51,426 nucleotides of DNA from Acidobacteriota bacterium (GCA_947465645.1 CANIBQ010000033.1:1-51426), one strand, 5' to 3'. Shown: positions 41,680 through 50,495, numbered from the stretch's first letter. The notes: a model not told the origin generated them from the letters alone. A program made the numbers and translations.

Positions 41680-41708
41680 GCTGGCGACGAGTGCGAAGCG
41701 CCGCGGTG

Positions 41709-43007
41709 TTATTTCCAGGCCGCGTAGACCGGCCGGCCCACCAGCAGCGCCGGATTCGCGCCCGGCCTCGGGCGGAACTTCTGCGCCCTGCCGGCGCCGA
41801 CTTCGGCCGTGTAGAGGTTGCCGTCCTGGTCGACGCTGGCGCCGTGGATGTTGAAGAACGACCCCGGGAAGTCGCCGACGGTGCCCCACGAGAACTGGTA
41901 ATGGCCGTCGAGGTCGTACTTCACCACCTTGCCCGTCGTGTCTTCGAACGTCCAGAGCGCGCGATCCGCCGGCACCATCAGGAACTGGGTGTTGGACGCC
42001 GCGGAGAACGGCCACTGTTCGATGAACTTCCCGTTCTCGTCGAACACCTGCATGCGGCGGTTCGACCGGTCGCCGACGTAGACGCGCCGGGTCACCGGGT
42101 CGGAGGTGATCGCGTGCACCGTGTTGAAGTACCCGGGACGCATCTCCTTGCCGCCCGGCTCGCCGCGCTGCCCCCACGTGAGCAGGAACTTGCCGCTCTT
42201 GTCGAACTTGGCCACCCGCGTGCCGTTGTAGCCGTCGGCGACATACAGCGTGCTGTCAGGCAGCCACGTCAGGAAGGTCGGCCGGTTGAAGTGCGCGCCA
42301 TCCTCACCCTTGACGTTGGGGGTGCCGAGCGTCTGCACCAGCGTCTTGCCGTCGTGCGAGAACTTGAACACCGCGTGGCTGTGATCGTCCACGATCCAGA
42401 CGTGCTTCTCGGCGTCGTACGGGTTGATGTACACCGCGTGCGGCCGCCGCAGGAGCTTGTCCCACTGCGTCCACTGCTCGACGATGTCGCCGGCCGCGTT
42501 GACGACGAGTACCAGGTGTTCCCAGCGCGCGTCGATCCCCATCCGGCCTCTCCACTGCTGCATCGGATCGTCAGGATCAGCGCCAGGGCCGCCGGCGCCC
42601 GGAGGGCTGGCGTTCTGCCCCTGAGACGCGTTGCGCCACGGCGCCTGGCCGACCGGGAACGACAGGCTCGGTCCGACCTCTGGATACATCCTGGGCGCCG
42701 GGCGCTGCATGGCCGGCAGTTCGCCGCGCTGCAGGAGGAACACCCGGTTCGGACTTTCCGCGAAGATGCCCTGCATCGCGCCGTAGGTCCAGGCCTCGTG
42801 CCCTGGAAGCTGTGACAGCGGCTTCGGCCAGTTGGGCACCACGTCATAGGGCCCGAGGACGTCGAGGCCGCCCTTCTGGCCCGCGACCGCGGCGGTGTTG
42901 ACGGCAGGCCGCGCCTGCCCTTGCACGACTGGCGCTCCCGACGCGAGGAAGCCGCCGATGATCGCCGCCGTGGCGACGCCTGTGAGCAGTGCAGCCTTGT
43001 GTCGCAC
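41709..43007 (-). CDS. Exported NHL/PAL-like beta-propeller protein
   Basis: A 432-residue protein with a signal peptide (to about VQGQ) and a propeller of about six blades. Typical blades are HVWIVDDHSHAVFKFSHDGK, STLYVADGYNGTRVAKFDKSG and VYVGDRSNRRMQVFDENGK, which resemble the NHL repeats of peptidylglycine alpha-hydroxyglycine lyase-like proteins. His and Tyr residues in these blades could bind metal, but lyase activity cannot be claimed. A Gly/Pro/Ala-rich loop (about 125-150) interrupts the first part. It begins the nine-gene leftward operon; a predicted promoter lies at 43078-43106 and a REP-like hairpin in the leader. Confidence 0.83.
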   Translation of the reverse strand: MRHKAALLTGVATAAIIGGFLASGAPVVQGQARPAVNTAAVAGQKGGLDVLGPYDVVPNWPKPLSQLPGHEAWTYGAMQGIFAESPNRVFLLQRGELPAMQRPAPRMYPEVGPSLSFPVGQAPWRNASQGQNASPPGAGGPGADPDDPMQQWRGRMGIDARWEHLVLVVNAAGDIVEQWTQWDKLLRRPHAVYINPYDAEKHVWIVDDHSHAVFKFSHDGKTLVQTLGTPNVKGEDGAHFNRPTFLTWLPDSTLYVADGYNGTRVAKFDKSGKFLLTWGQRGEPGGKEMRPGYFNTVHAITSDPVTRRVYVGDRSNRRMQVFDENGKFIEQWPFSAASNTQFLMVPADRALWTFEDTTGKVVKYDLDGHYQFSWGTVGDFPGSFFNIHGASVDQDGNLYTAEVGAGRAQKFRPRPGANPALLVGRPVYAAWK

Positions 43008-43020
43008 GATCGACTCCTTT

Positions 43021-43059
43021 GTAGAGTGGGCTTGGCGGGTCCCTGAGGACCCGCCCTAC
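43021..43059. repeat. REP-like palindrome with GTAG at both ends
   Basis: GTAGAG at 43021 and CTAC at 43056-43059 (GTAG on the minus strand) flank a 22-base palindrome at 43034-43055 with CCTGAG at its centre. It sits between livF and the propeller gene, in the predicted leader of the nine-gene operon, and could affect its expression. Confidence 0.72.
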
Positions 43060-43080
43060 GGGATGAAATTCGTGGGTAGT

Positions 43081-43806
<726 letters not shown>

Positions 43807-43815
43807 GTGGTTGCC

Positions 43816-43838
43816 GGAGACCTGAAGGTCTCCTCTAC
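43816..43838. repeat. REP-like palindrome supplying the livG stop codon
   Basis: The palindrome GGAGACCTGAAGGTCTCC (43816-43833) is followed by TCTAC, so on the minus strand it reads GTAGA plus hairpin. The TAG of the foot is the stop codon of livG. It differs from the element at 19424-19445 in two compensatory positions, which keeps the stem paired. Confidence 0.75.
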
Positions 43839-44593
43839 TCCGCTGCCACGGGTGCACCCAGGTAGATCTGCTGCACGCCCGGGTCGGCGCTGACCTGGTC
43901 CTTGTGCCCCTGGGTCAGCACGCGTCCCTGGTAGAGCACGGTCACGTTCTCCGCGAAGGCGAACGCGATGTCCATGTCGTGCTCGATCAGCAGCACCGCG
44001 GTGGACGGATCCAGCTTCTTCAGGATGGCGAGCATCGACTCGCTCTCGCCCGAGGACAAGCCGGCCATCGGCTCGTCGAGCAGCAGCAGGCGCGGCCGTC
44101 CCGCCATCGACAGCGCGACCTCGAGCTTCCGCTGGTCGCCATACGACAGGTTCCTGGCCTGCTCGTGCTCGAACCCGGCGAGGGCGAATTGCCGCAGCAG
44201 GTCGCGCCCCTTCTCGGCCAGGTCCACGCACCACGACATCGGGCGGTGCATCGTGAACTTCCGGGCGTCGAGCGCCTGGCAGGCCAGCAGGACGTTCTCC
44301 ATCACCGTGAGGTTCGGAAACAGCTTGGTGATCTGGAATGTCCGCGCCATGCCGCGCGCCGCCCGGTGATGCGACGGCAGCGTGGTGATGTCCTCGCCGA
44401 ACAACATGATCCGCCCTTCGGTCGCCGGGACCTCCCCGCTGATCACGTTGAACAGCGTGGTCTTGCCGGCGCCGTTGGGCCCGATCAGGGCGCGGCGCTC
44501 CCCGGGCTGCACCGTCAGGTTGACCTTGTCGACGGCCTTGAGGCCGCCGAAATGACGGGAGACGCCTTCGAGGACCAGGCAGGGTGCGCTCAT
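43835..44593 (-). CDS. livG: LivG-like ABC transporter ATP-binding protein
   Basis: A 252-residue ATPase of the LivG type: Walker A GPNGAGKTT (38-46), family segment ARTFQITKLFPNLTVMENV, signature LSYGDQ (149-154) and Walker B DEP at 173-175, then AGLS. Its ATG overlaps the end of the substrate-binding protein gene by four bases (ATGA). The stop is inside a REP-like element. It is the partner of LivF in an importer for branched-chain amino acids or related acids; substrate choice is set by the binding protein. Full length for the family. Confidence 0.94.
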   Translation of the reverse strand: MSAPCLVLEGVSRHFGGLKAVDKVNLTVQPGERRALIGPNGAGKTTLFNVISGEVPATEGRIMLFGEDITTLPSHHRAARGMARTFQITKLFPNLTVMENVLLACQALDARKFTMHRPMSWCVDLAEKGRDLLRQFALAGFEHEQARNLSYGDQRKLEVALSMAGRPRLLLLDEPMAGLSSGESESMLAILKKLDPSTAVLLIEHDMDIAFAFAENVTVLYQGRVLTQGHKDQVSADPGVQQIYLGAPVAAE

Positions 44594-45828
44594 TGGAACG
44601 CGCGCGAGTAGAGCGGCCCCTTGAGGAACTCGGCCGGGTTGTAAGTCCAGAACTGCGACACGTTCGGGATCGTGGCGATGACGGTGTTCTGCAGCTCCCC
44701 GTTGACCCGCGTGACGCGCCGCACGTAGACGTTCTGGATCGGGTTGCCGTACTCGTCCATCACCACCGGTCCCCGCGGCAGGTCCTGCGGCTTGACGGTG
44801 CGCAGCGCCCGGGCCAGCGCCGCGCGGTCTTCCACGTTGCCCTTGACCGCGTCGATCGCCGCGATCAGAAACTTGCCGCCGGTATACATGCCTTCGGAGT
44901 AGTAGCTCGGCACTCGCTTGTATTTCGCGCGGTAGGCGGCCGCGAACTTCTGGTTCGCGGGTGTGCCCAGCGCCCCGCTGTAATGCAGCGCCGTCGTCAC
45001 ACCGAGCGCCTCGTCCCCCATCGCCGGCAGCACGTGCTCGTCGGTCGTCGTCCCCATCCCGATCAGCGGCACGCGCTCCTTCAGCCCGTACTCCTCGTAC
45101 TGGCGGAGGAACTGCAGCGCCGTCCGGCCGAGAAACAAGGCGTAGACGGCGTCGACGTCCCGGGAAATCTGGGCGAGGTAGGGAGCGAAGTCATGGACCG
45201 AGATGGGCGTCCAGATCTTCTGCGTGATGCGGCCACCGTGCTCCTCGAACGTCCGCTGGAAGCCGCCGACCGACTCCCACCCGAACGCGTAGTCGAGCGC
45301 GATGGTGGCGACGGTGCGCAGCTTCATCGTGTTGTAGGCGTACTCCCCGAACGCGTGGTTGACCTGGCTGCTGGTATACCCGGTGCGGAGAATCCACTGG
45401 CTGCGCCGCCGCTGCGTCAGGTCGTCCGCCGAGACGATGGGATAGACCATCGGGATCTTCATGGAGTCGATGTACGGCGCCAGCGCGTAGCCCGTCGAGG
45501 CGAGCAGCGCGCCGCCCATCACGTGCACCTGGTCGCGCTCGACCAGTTTCCGGGCTTTGGTCAGTCCGACCGCGGGGATGCCTTCGTCGTCTTCGAGGAT
45601 CAGCTCGATGCGCCGGCCACCGGCCTGGTAGCCGATTTCCTCGAGCAACAACAGGAAGCCGTTGAGGATGTCGCGCCCGTTCTGCGCGTTGGCGCCCGAC
45701 AACGGCACCATGAAGCCGATCCTGATCGGCGAGCGATCGGGGGTCTGCGCAGCAATGACGCTCACGCCGAGCACCAGGGCGATCACGGTCCGGCTGAAGC
45801 CGGACACTACGATCTTCGAAAGACGCAT
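44590..45828 (-). CDS. LivK-type periplasmic substrate-binding protein
   Basis: A protein of about 412 residues of the type-1 periplasmic binding fold used by Liv importers: IRIGFMVPLSGANAQNG, GYALAPYIDSMKIPMV, and a long AYRAKYKRVPSYYSEGMYTGG segment. The leader (MRLSKIVVSGFSRTVIALVL and ending IAAQ) carries basic residues and a hydrophobic core. VVSGFSRT is the translation of a REP-like palindrome at 45788-45810. ATG 45828 was chosen for the spacing to GAGA; ATG 45834 and TTG 45849 are also possible and all lie in an 18-base tandem repeat. Ligand unknown; family members bind branched-chain amino acids, amides or aromatic acids. Confidence 0.88.
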   Translation of the reverse strand: MRLSKIVVSGFSRTVIALVLGVSVIAAQTPDRSPIRIGFMVPLSGANAQNGRDILNGFLLLLEEIGYQAGGRRIELILEDDEGIPAVGLTKARKLVERDQVHVMGGALLASTGYALAPYIDSMKIPMVYPIVSADDLTQRRRSQWILRTGYTSSQVNHAFGEYAYNTMKLRTVATIALDYAFGWESVGGFQRTFEEHGGRITQKIWTPISVHDFAPYLAQISRDVDAVYALFLGRTALQFLRQYEEYGLKERVPLIGMGTTTDEHVLPAMGDEALGVTTALHYSGALGTPANQKFAAAYRAKYKRVPSYYSEGMYTGGKFLIAAIDAVKGNVEDRAALARALRTVKPQDLPRGPVVMDEYGNPIQNVYVRRVTRVNGELQNTVIATIPNVSQFWTYNPAEFLKGPLYSRAFQ

Positions 45829-45883
45829 CAACATTCTCGTACGTATCAACTTTCTCGTACGTAGTGTCCGGCTTTAGCCGGAC
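45788..45883. repeat. REP-like inverted pair plus 18-base tandem repeat at the livM/binding-protein junction
   Basis: GTCCGGCTGAAGCCGGAC at 45788-45805, followed by ACTAC, faces an inverted copy at 45858-45883 that begins TACGTAGT. Between them lie two 18-base units, ATCAACATTCTCGTACGT (45827-45844) and ATCAACTTTCTCGTACGT (45845-45862), differing at one base. The unit supplies start codons of the binding-protein gene and the TAA stop of livM (45874-45876). The same hairpin occurs at 15608-15686 with its ends reversed. Confidence 0.85.
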
Positions 45884-46818
45884 TTCTTCCGCAGATTCCA
45901 CAAGCCCTGCGGCGCGCCAAGGATCGTGACGATGTAGACGATGCCGAGGATCAGCAGCCAGCGCGCGGTATAGGCGCTGATGACGTTCTTCAGGAGCACG
46001 ATCGCGCCGGCTCCCAGCACGGGCCCGATCAGCGTCGCAGGCCCCCCGAGCGTCACCATCAGGAACAGCTCAGAGGACGCGGTGAGATCCAGGTAGGTCG
46101 GGCTCACGAACCCGTTGTAGTACGCCCACATCACCCCGGCCACGCTCGCGAACGCGCCCGAAAGGACGTAGCTGAGATAGCAGTGCAGCCAGGTGTTGAA
46201 GCCGAGGCTGCGCATGCGCCCCTCGTTCTCGCGGATCCCGCGGAGCGTCAGGCCGAACGGCGACCGCACGAGGAGCGCCATCAGGAGGCCGCTCACGACG
46301 AACACGACCAGCGTCAGGTAGTAGAACGGGATCGGTCCGTCCGCCGACAGCCCCAGGGCCGTTTCGAGACGGGGGATGCCGGAGATGCCGTTGTCGCCCC
46401 CGGTCACGGGGATCCAGCGGTAGCTCACGCCCCAGAGGACCATCCCGAGCGCCAGCGTGATCATCAGGAAATAGACGTCGCGCACGTGCGAGACGATCAG
46501 GCCGAACGCGGCGCTGAGCAGCGTGCCGACCAGGAGCCCGCCGATCAGGCAGGTCCAGACGTCCATGCGATACGTGGTCGAGAACACCGCCACGCCGTAT
46601 GCCGCAACGCCGAAGGTCGCCGCGTGCCCGAGCGAGGGGAGGCCGGTATAGCCGAGTAGGATGTCGAGGCTCATCGCGAGGATGGCCAGGATCACCATCT
46701 CCGTCAGCAGGCCTACCCAGTAGGAGTTGAGGAACGGAGGGGCGGCGACCAGCAGCACCGCCAGCGCGCCCAGCACCGGCAGCCGCCATCCGCGAAGGAT
46801 CTCGTCACGCCCGGCCAT
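45874..46818 (-). CDS. livM: LivM-like ABC transporter permease
   Basis: A 314-residue membrane protein with about nine to ten hydrophobic segments. LivM marks are AMSLDILLGYTGLPSLGHAATFGVAAYG, the GGDNGISG loop, RSPFGLTLRGIRENEGRMRSLGFN (the ATPase contact) and MVTLGGPATLIGPVLGA. The ATG at 46818 was chosen where the family N-terminus begins; it overlaps the livH stop by 14 bases. The last residues KKSG are encoded at the edge of a REP-like repeat that also provides the TAA stop. Pore subunit of the importer with LivH. Confidence 0.92.
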   Translation of the reverse strand: MAGRDEILRGWRLPVLGALAVLLVAAPPFLNSYWVGLLTEMVILAILAMSLDILLGYTGLPSLGHAATFGVAAYGVAVFSTTYRMDVWTCLIGGLLVGTLLSAAFGLIVSHVRDVYFLMITLALGMVLWGVSYRWIPVTGGDNGISGIPRLETALGLSADGPIPFYYLTLVVFVVSGLLMALLVRSPFGLTLRGIRENEGRMRSLGFNTWLHCYLSYVLSGAFASVAGVMWAYYNGFVSPTYLDLTASSELFLMVTLGGPATLIGPVLGAGAIVLLKNVISAYTARWLLILGIVYIVTILGAPQGLWNLRKKSG

Positions 46819-47659
46819 ACAACCCCGTGGGCTTGATGGCGAGCACGAGCACCATCGGCGCAAACAGCGTGAAGTACGAGAGCTCGGGCACGAGCGCCTT
46901 GCCGAAGTTGTCGATCATCCCGACCGCGATGCTGCCGACCAGCGCGCCTTTCAGGCTGCCCATGCCGCCGATGATGACGACGACGAAGGCCAGTGGCAGC
47001 AGGTCGAAATCGATCCCCGTGTAGCCGCCGAGGATCGGCCCGCCCATGACGCCGCCGAACGCGGCCAGCCCGGCGCCGGCCGCGAACACCAGCCCCGACA
47101 GCAACGCCACGTTGATCCCCATCGCCGACGCGGTCTCCGCATCGTCAACCGTGGCTCGCAGCCGCGCGCCGATCAGCGTCTTGTCGTTGAGGATCCAGAG
47201 GCCGATGCCCACCAGCGCGGCGACGAAGATGACGAACAGGCGGTAAAGCGGGAAGACTACCTCGCCCGCCTCGAAGGAACCGCGCAGCGCCGCGGGGTAA
47301 GCGAGCGTGAACGGGTCGCCGCCCCAGATCATCAGCGCCGCGTCGCGGAACAGCAGCGCGAAGCCCATGGTCATCATCATCTGGGCGAGCGGCTCGTGGG
47401 CGAAGCGGCGCAGGAACACCCGCTGCATCACGAAGCCGACCGCCCCGACGACGACGATCGCGGCGAGCGTGCCGAGCAGCAGGCTCTGGGTTTCCCGGAT
47501 CACCGTGTAGGCGACGTAGACGCCCAGCATATAGAACGAGCCGTGCGCGATGTTGACGATCCGCATCACGCCGAAGGCGAGCGTCAGTCCGCTGGCGATC
47601 AGGAACAGCAGCGCCGCGGAGAAGAGCCCGTTCAGCGTCTGGGTGATGAGGTAGATCAT
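46805..47659 (-). CDS. livH: LivH-like ABC transporter permease
   Basis: A 284-residue membrane protein, full length for LivH: FSAALLFLIASGLTLAFGVMRIVNIAHG near the N-terminus, a conserved cytoplasmic loop GARLRATVDDAETASAMGIN, and GGMGSLKGALVGS near the end. About eight hydrophobic segments. The ATG at 47659 is directly abutted by the GTAGGCA repeat with no Shine-Dalgarno sequence, so initiation may be weak, leaderless or use an unrecognised signal. It is the first gene of the Liv unit, after the terminator at 47729-47754. Pore subunit with LivM. Confidence 0.93.
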   Translation of the reverse strand: MIYLITQTLNGLFSAALLFLIASGLTLAFGVMRIVNIAHGSFYMLGVYVAYTVIRETQSLLLGTLAAIVVVGAVGFVMQRVFLRRFAHEPLAQMMMTMGFALLFRDAALMIWGGDPFTLAYPAALRGSFEAGEVVFPLYRLFVIFVAALVGIGLWILNDKTLIGARLRATVDDAETASAMGINVALLSGLVFAAGAGLAAFGGVMGGPILGGYTGIDFDLLPLAFVVVIIGGMGSLKGALVGSIAVGMIDNFGKALVPELSYFTLFAPMVLVLAIKPTGLYGRA

Positions 47660-47660
47660 G

Positions 47661-47792
47661 CAGTAGGCAGTAGGCAGTAAGCAGTAGGCAGTAGGCGGTT
47701 AGTTGTCAGTTGTCAGTGGCGTTCGTGGAAAAGGCCGGCGTGAGCCGGCCTTTTCTTTACTGCCTACTGCCTACTGCCAACTGCCTACTACC
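47661..47792. repeat. GTAGGCA-type inverted heptamer repeat
   Basis: A left arm of AGTAGGC units (47661-47698) and a right arm of CCTACTG units (about 47759-47792) enclose a terminator-like hairpin and a TGTCAGT doublet. The left arm directly abuts the livH ATG, and the right arm ends three bases from the stop of the GlcG-like gene. Second copy of the element at 21513-21594. Confidence 0.8.
47729..47754. terminator. Bidirectional rho-independent terminator
   Basis: An 11-base perfect stem (AAAAGGCCGGC with its complement, loop GTGA) ends in a run of T, followed by CTTT on the plus strand; on the minus strand the same stem ends TTTT. It lies inside the heptamer repeat between the GlcG-like gene and livH and probably separates the two transcription units. 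Confidence 0.75.
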
Positions 47793-47795
47793 GAG

Positions 47796-48452
47796 TTACT
47801 GTCCGCCTCGGCCGCCGCGGCCGCCACGGCCGCCTTCAGCCGGCGCGCCGCCCGCGGGCGCGGCCGGAGGGGCCGCCGGGGTCAGCGCGGGCTGGGGGCC
47901 GAGCACCTTGGTCAGCGCGGCGTGGGCGCACGCCTCGTCCATGTTGCCGCCGCCGACGCCGATCGAACCAATCAGCTGGTTCTCGACGACGATCGGCAGC
48001 GCGCCGCCGACGAAGTAGTAGGACAGGCCCTGCGCGCGGCCGAGATCGGTGCGGATCAGGCGGCCTTCAACGGTGTTGAAGCGCTGCGCCACGGCGCTGG
48101 ACGAGGAGCGCGCGTAGAGCGCGGTCTTGGCCTTCATCAACCCGGTCTCGACACCGATCGGCACCACCCCGTCCATGACGTGGGCGTCGATGATGTCGCC
48201 GTTGGGCGCCAGCACGAAGATGGCGTAGTTGCCGGGGGTTGGCGTCTGCGCGCGGGCGAAGTCGATGCAGGCGTTGACGATCTGGCGCGCCATGGTCGAG
48301 TTGAGCTGCGCCTTCACCAGCGTCCGCCGCGCGACGTCGTCAGCGACTGTCGCCTTGGCGAACGGCACTGCGGTCTGGGCCCAGGCGATCCCCGCCGACG
48401 CGAACGCCGCCATTAATACCATCGCACCGATCAGCCGGGTTGTCTTGGTCAT
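47796..48452 (-). CDS. GlcG/HbpS-like heme-binding family protein, exported
   Basis: A 218-residue protein with a signal peptide ending AWA (about 25). The GlcG/HbpS fold is seen in PNGDIIDAHVMDGVVPIG, GLMKAKTALYARSSSS and IGSIGVGGGNMDEACAHAAL. Family members bind heme or act with glycolate or diol utilisation enzymes. The C-terminus (about 185-218) is a low-complexity tail of Ala, Pro and GRGG repeats. It is 27 bases after the alcohol dehydrogenase gene and belongs to the same leftward cluster, ending before a terminator. A role with the two dehydrogenases is plausible but inferred. Confidence 0.82.
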   Translation of the reverse strand: MTKTTRLIGAMVLMAAFASAGIAWAQTAVPFAKATVADDVARRTLVKAQLNSTMARQIVNACIDFARAQTPTPGNYAIFVLAPNGDIIDAHVMDGVVPIGVETGLMKAKTALYARSSSSAVAQRFNTVEGRLIRTDLGRAQGLSYYFVGGALPIVVENQLIGSIGVGGGNMDEACAHAALTKVLGPQPALTPAAPPAAPAGGAPAEGGRGGRGGRGGQ

Positions 48453-48479
48453 ATCTTTCTCCAGTAACTCGCGCGGGCT

Positions 48480-49496
48480 TCAGCCGGCGCTGTGATCCAT
48501 GATGATTTTCATGCGCTGGGTGCTGTCCGAGCCCAGCATCCCGATCGCCGCCTTCAACTCGCCAAGCGGCATGACGTCGCTCACCAGCGGCTCCAGCCGG
48601 ACGGTGCCGCGCTGCACCAGCGCGATCGACGCCGGGTAGTCTTCCGCCTTCGCCACCCGCGCGTTGATCAGCGCGAGCTCCTTGAAATACAGGTCGTAGA
48701 ACGGCAGCGCGCCTTCCTTGGCGGTGATGATGCCGAACAGCAGCAGCCGGCCGCCCGAGCGCGCCATGTGGATCGCCGCCGACAGCTGCGACACCACGCC
48801 GGTGGTCTCGATCACGACGTCCGGGCCGCGGCCGTCGGTCGCCTCGCGCACCTTCGCGACCATCTCGTCGCCACCGGCGATCGTCAGGTCGGCGCCCAGC
48901 GTTTCGGCGAGCTCGCGCTTCTCCTTGCTGCGGGTCACGCCGATGACCCTGGCTCCGCGCGCCTTCGCCAGCTGCACATGGAGCTGGCCGGTGACGCCGA
49001 GGCCGAGCACGACCACCGATTCGGACGGGAAGATGTTGATCTGGCGCTGCGCGTGGAGGCAGGTCGTCAGGACCTGGATCATCGGCGCGTGCTGGATCTC
49101 AATGCCCGCCGGAAGCGGAAACACCTGGCTGGCGGGCGTCGAGACGAATTCCGCGAACCCGCCGTTGGTGTCGCGGCCGATCAGCATCCCCTTGGGGCAG
49201 AGATGCGTCTGGCCGATCCGGCAGTGAAAGCAGTTGCCGCAGTAGAGCTCGGGGTCGATGATCACCCGCTCGCCGCGCTTCAGCGTGCTGGCGCCGGCGT
49301 CGACCACCTCGCCCGCCATCTCGTGGCCCATGATGCGCGGGTAGGCCACGGGGATTGCGCCGTTGTAGATCTTGTAGTCGGTGCCGCAGATGCCGCTGTG
49401 GGTGATCCGGACGGTGACCTTGCCGTCATCCGCTGCCGGGCGCGCGACCTCCTCGAGCACCAGCTCGGACGGCGCGGTCAGGACCATCGCTTTCAT
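48480..49496 (-). CDS. Zinc-dependent medium-chain alcohol dehydrogenase
   Basis: A 338-residue cytoplasmic enzyme of the MDR superfamily. Catalytic zinc ligands are C37 (GICGTD) and H58-E59 (GHEMAG); structural zinc ligands are C86, C89, C92 and C100 (CGNCFHC and HLC). The nucleotide fold has GLGVTG (165-170). It resembles polyol, threonine or sorbitol dehydrogenases; the substrate cannot be set from sequence. It starts 18 bases after the 2-hydroxyacid dehydrogenase gene, so both may act in one pathway on hydroxy compounds. Full length and intact. Confidence 0.9.
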   Translation of the reverse strand: MKAMVLTAPSELVLEEVARPAADDGKVTVRITHSGICGTDYKIYNGAIPVAYPRIMGHEMAGEVVDAGASTLKRGERVIIDPELYCGNCFHCRIGQTHLCPKGMLIGRDTNGGFAEFVSTPASQVFPLPAGIEIQHAPMIQVLTTCLHAQRQINIFPSESVVVLGLGVTGQLHVQLAKARGARVIGVTRSKEKRELAETLGADLTIAGGDEMVAKVREATDGRGPDVVIETTGVVSQLSAAIHMARSGGRLLLFGIITAKEGALPFYDLYFKELALINARVAKAEDYPASIALVQRGTVRLEPLVSDVMPLGELKAAIGMLGSDSTQRMKIIMDHSAG

Positions 49497-49514
49497 CGCG
49501 TCGCTTTCATGGCG

Positions 49515-50495
49515 TCACCGTGCGATGGCCTTCTGCACGGCCTCTGGATTCACCGGGTTCTTCGGCGCCTTGCCGCTGAGGACCGCGACGACTTCCTGCG
49601 TCGCCTTGGTCTGCAGCTCCACCAGCGCTTCAGTCGAATAGAAGCTGGTGTGCGGCGTGATGATCACGTTGGAACGGCCGAACAGCGGGCTCGATCCGGG
49701 AGGCTCCTGGGTCATGACGTCGAGCGCCGCGCCGGCAATCTCCTTGGCGTCGAGCGCCGCGGCGAGCGCCGCCTCGTCGATGATCGGGCCGCGCGCGGTG
49801 TTCACCACGTAGGCCGTCTTCTTCATCTTCTTGAACGCGTCGGCGTTGAACAGCCCCTTGGTCTCGGGCACCAGCGGGCTGTGAATCGAGACGTAGTCGG
49901 AGACCTTGAGCAACTGCTCGAAGTCGACCTGCTCCACGCCCAGCTTCTGGAACACGTCCTTCGGCACAAACGGGTCGTAGGCGACGACCTTGATGCCGAA
50001 CGACTGCGCCTTCGGCACCACCAGCTGCGGAATCCGGCCGAAGCCCATCAGGCCGAGCGTGCTGCCGCGGAGGCGGCCGATCGGCACGACATCCGGCATC
50101 TTCCACTCGCCGGCGTGGACCTTGGCGTTGATGAACGGGATCTTCCGCACCACCGCCAGCAGCAGCGCCATCGTGTGGTCGGAAACCTCGTCGATGCAGT
50201 AGTCGGGAACCTTGGTGACGACGATCCCGGCGGCGGTGGCCGCCGGGATGTCAACGTTGTCGACGCCGATGCCGAAGCGCGAGATGATTCGCACCTTCGG
50301 CATCTTGGCGATCATCTCGGCGGTGATCTTCGCGTAGGTCACCAGCACCGCGTCGGCGTCCGCGGCGATCTTCATGATCGCCTCGGGCTTGGCCTCCGGG
50401 GACAGCTGCAGCTCGGCGCCGATCGTGGAGAGCACCTCTTTCGCGGGATCGAGGTTCGGGAATACCGAGTCGGCGACGGCGACTTTGTATGGCAT
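49515..50495 (-). CDS. D-isomer-specific 2-hydroxyacid dehydrogenase
   Basis: A 326-residue enzyme of the D-2-hydroxyacid dehydrogenase family, of the C-terminal-binding-protein-like type. Catalytic residues are present: R235 in NTARGP, E264 in QEPPG and H282 in TPHTSFYS. The nucleotide motif reads GFGRIP (151-156); the usual third Gly of GxGxxG is Pro. It would reduce 2-keto acids or oxidise D-2-hydroxy acids with NAD. It lies 4 bases after the M24 peptidase gene and 18 bases before the alcohol dehydrogenase gene. Substrate unknown. Confidence 0.88.
   Translation of the reverse strand: MPYKVAVADSVFPNLDPAKEVLSTIGAELQLSPEAKPEAIMKIAADADAVLVTYAKITAEMIAKMPKVRIISRFGIGVDNVDIPAATAAGIVVTKVPDYCIDEVSDHTMALLLAVVRKIPFINAKVHAGEWKMPDVVPIGRLRGSTLGLMGFGRIPQLVVPKAQSFGIKVVAYDPFVPKDVFQKLGVEQVDFEQLLKVSDYVSIHSPLVPETKGLFNADAFKKMKKTAYVVNTARGPIIDEAALAAALDAKEIAGAALDVMTQEPPGSSPLFGRSNVIITPHTSFYSTEALVELQTKATQEVVAVLSGKAPKNPVNPEAVQKAIAR

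Noticed and set aside
41713..42177. Upstream extension of the cytochrome frame
   Set aside because: It runs through the propeller gene in another frame and has shadow-type composition; the leader and lipobox set the start at or after 41712.
45191..45901. Minus-strand frame overlapping the livM/binding-protein junction containing VRLKPDTTYE
   Set aside because: The recognisable sequence comes from translation of the repeat in another frame; the binding-protein frame has full family similarity.
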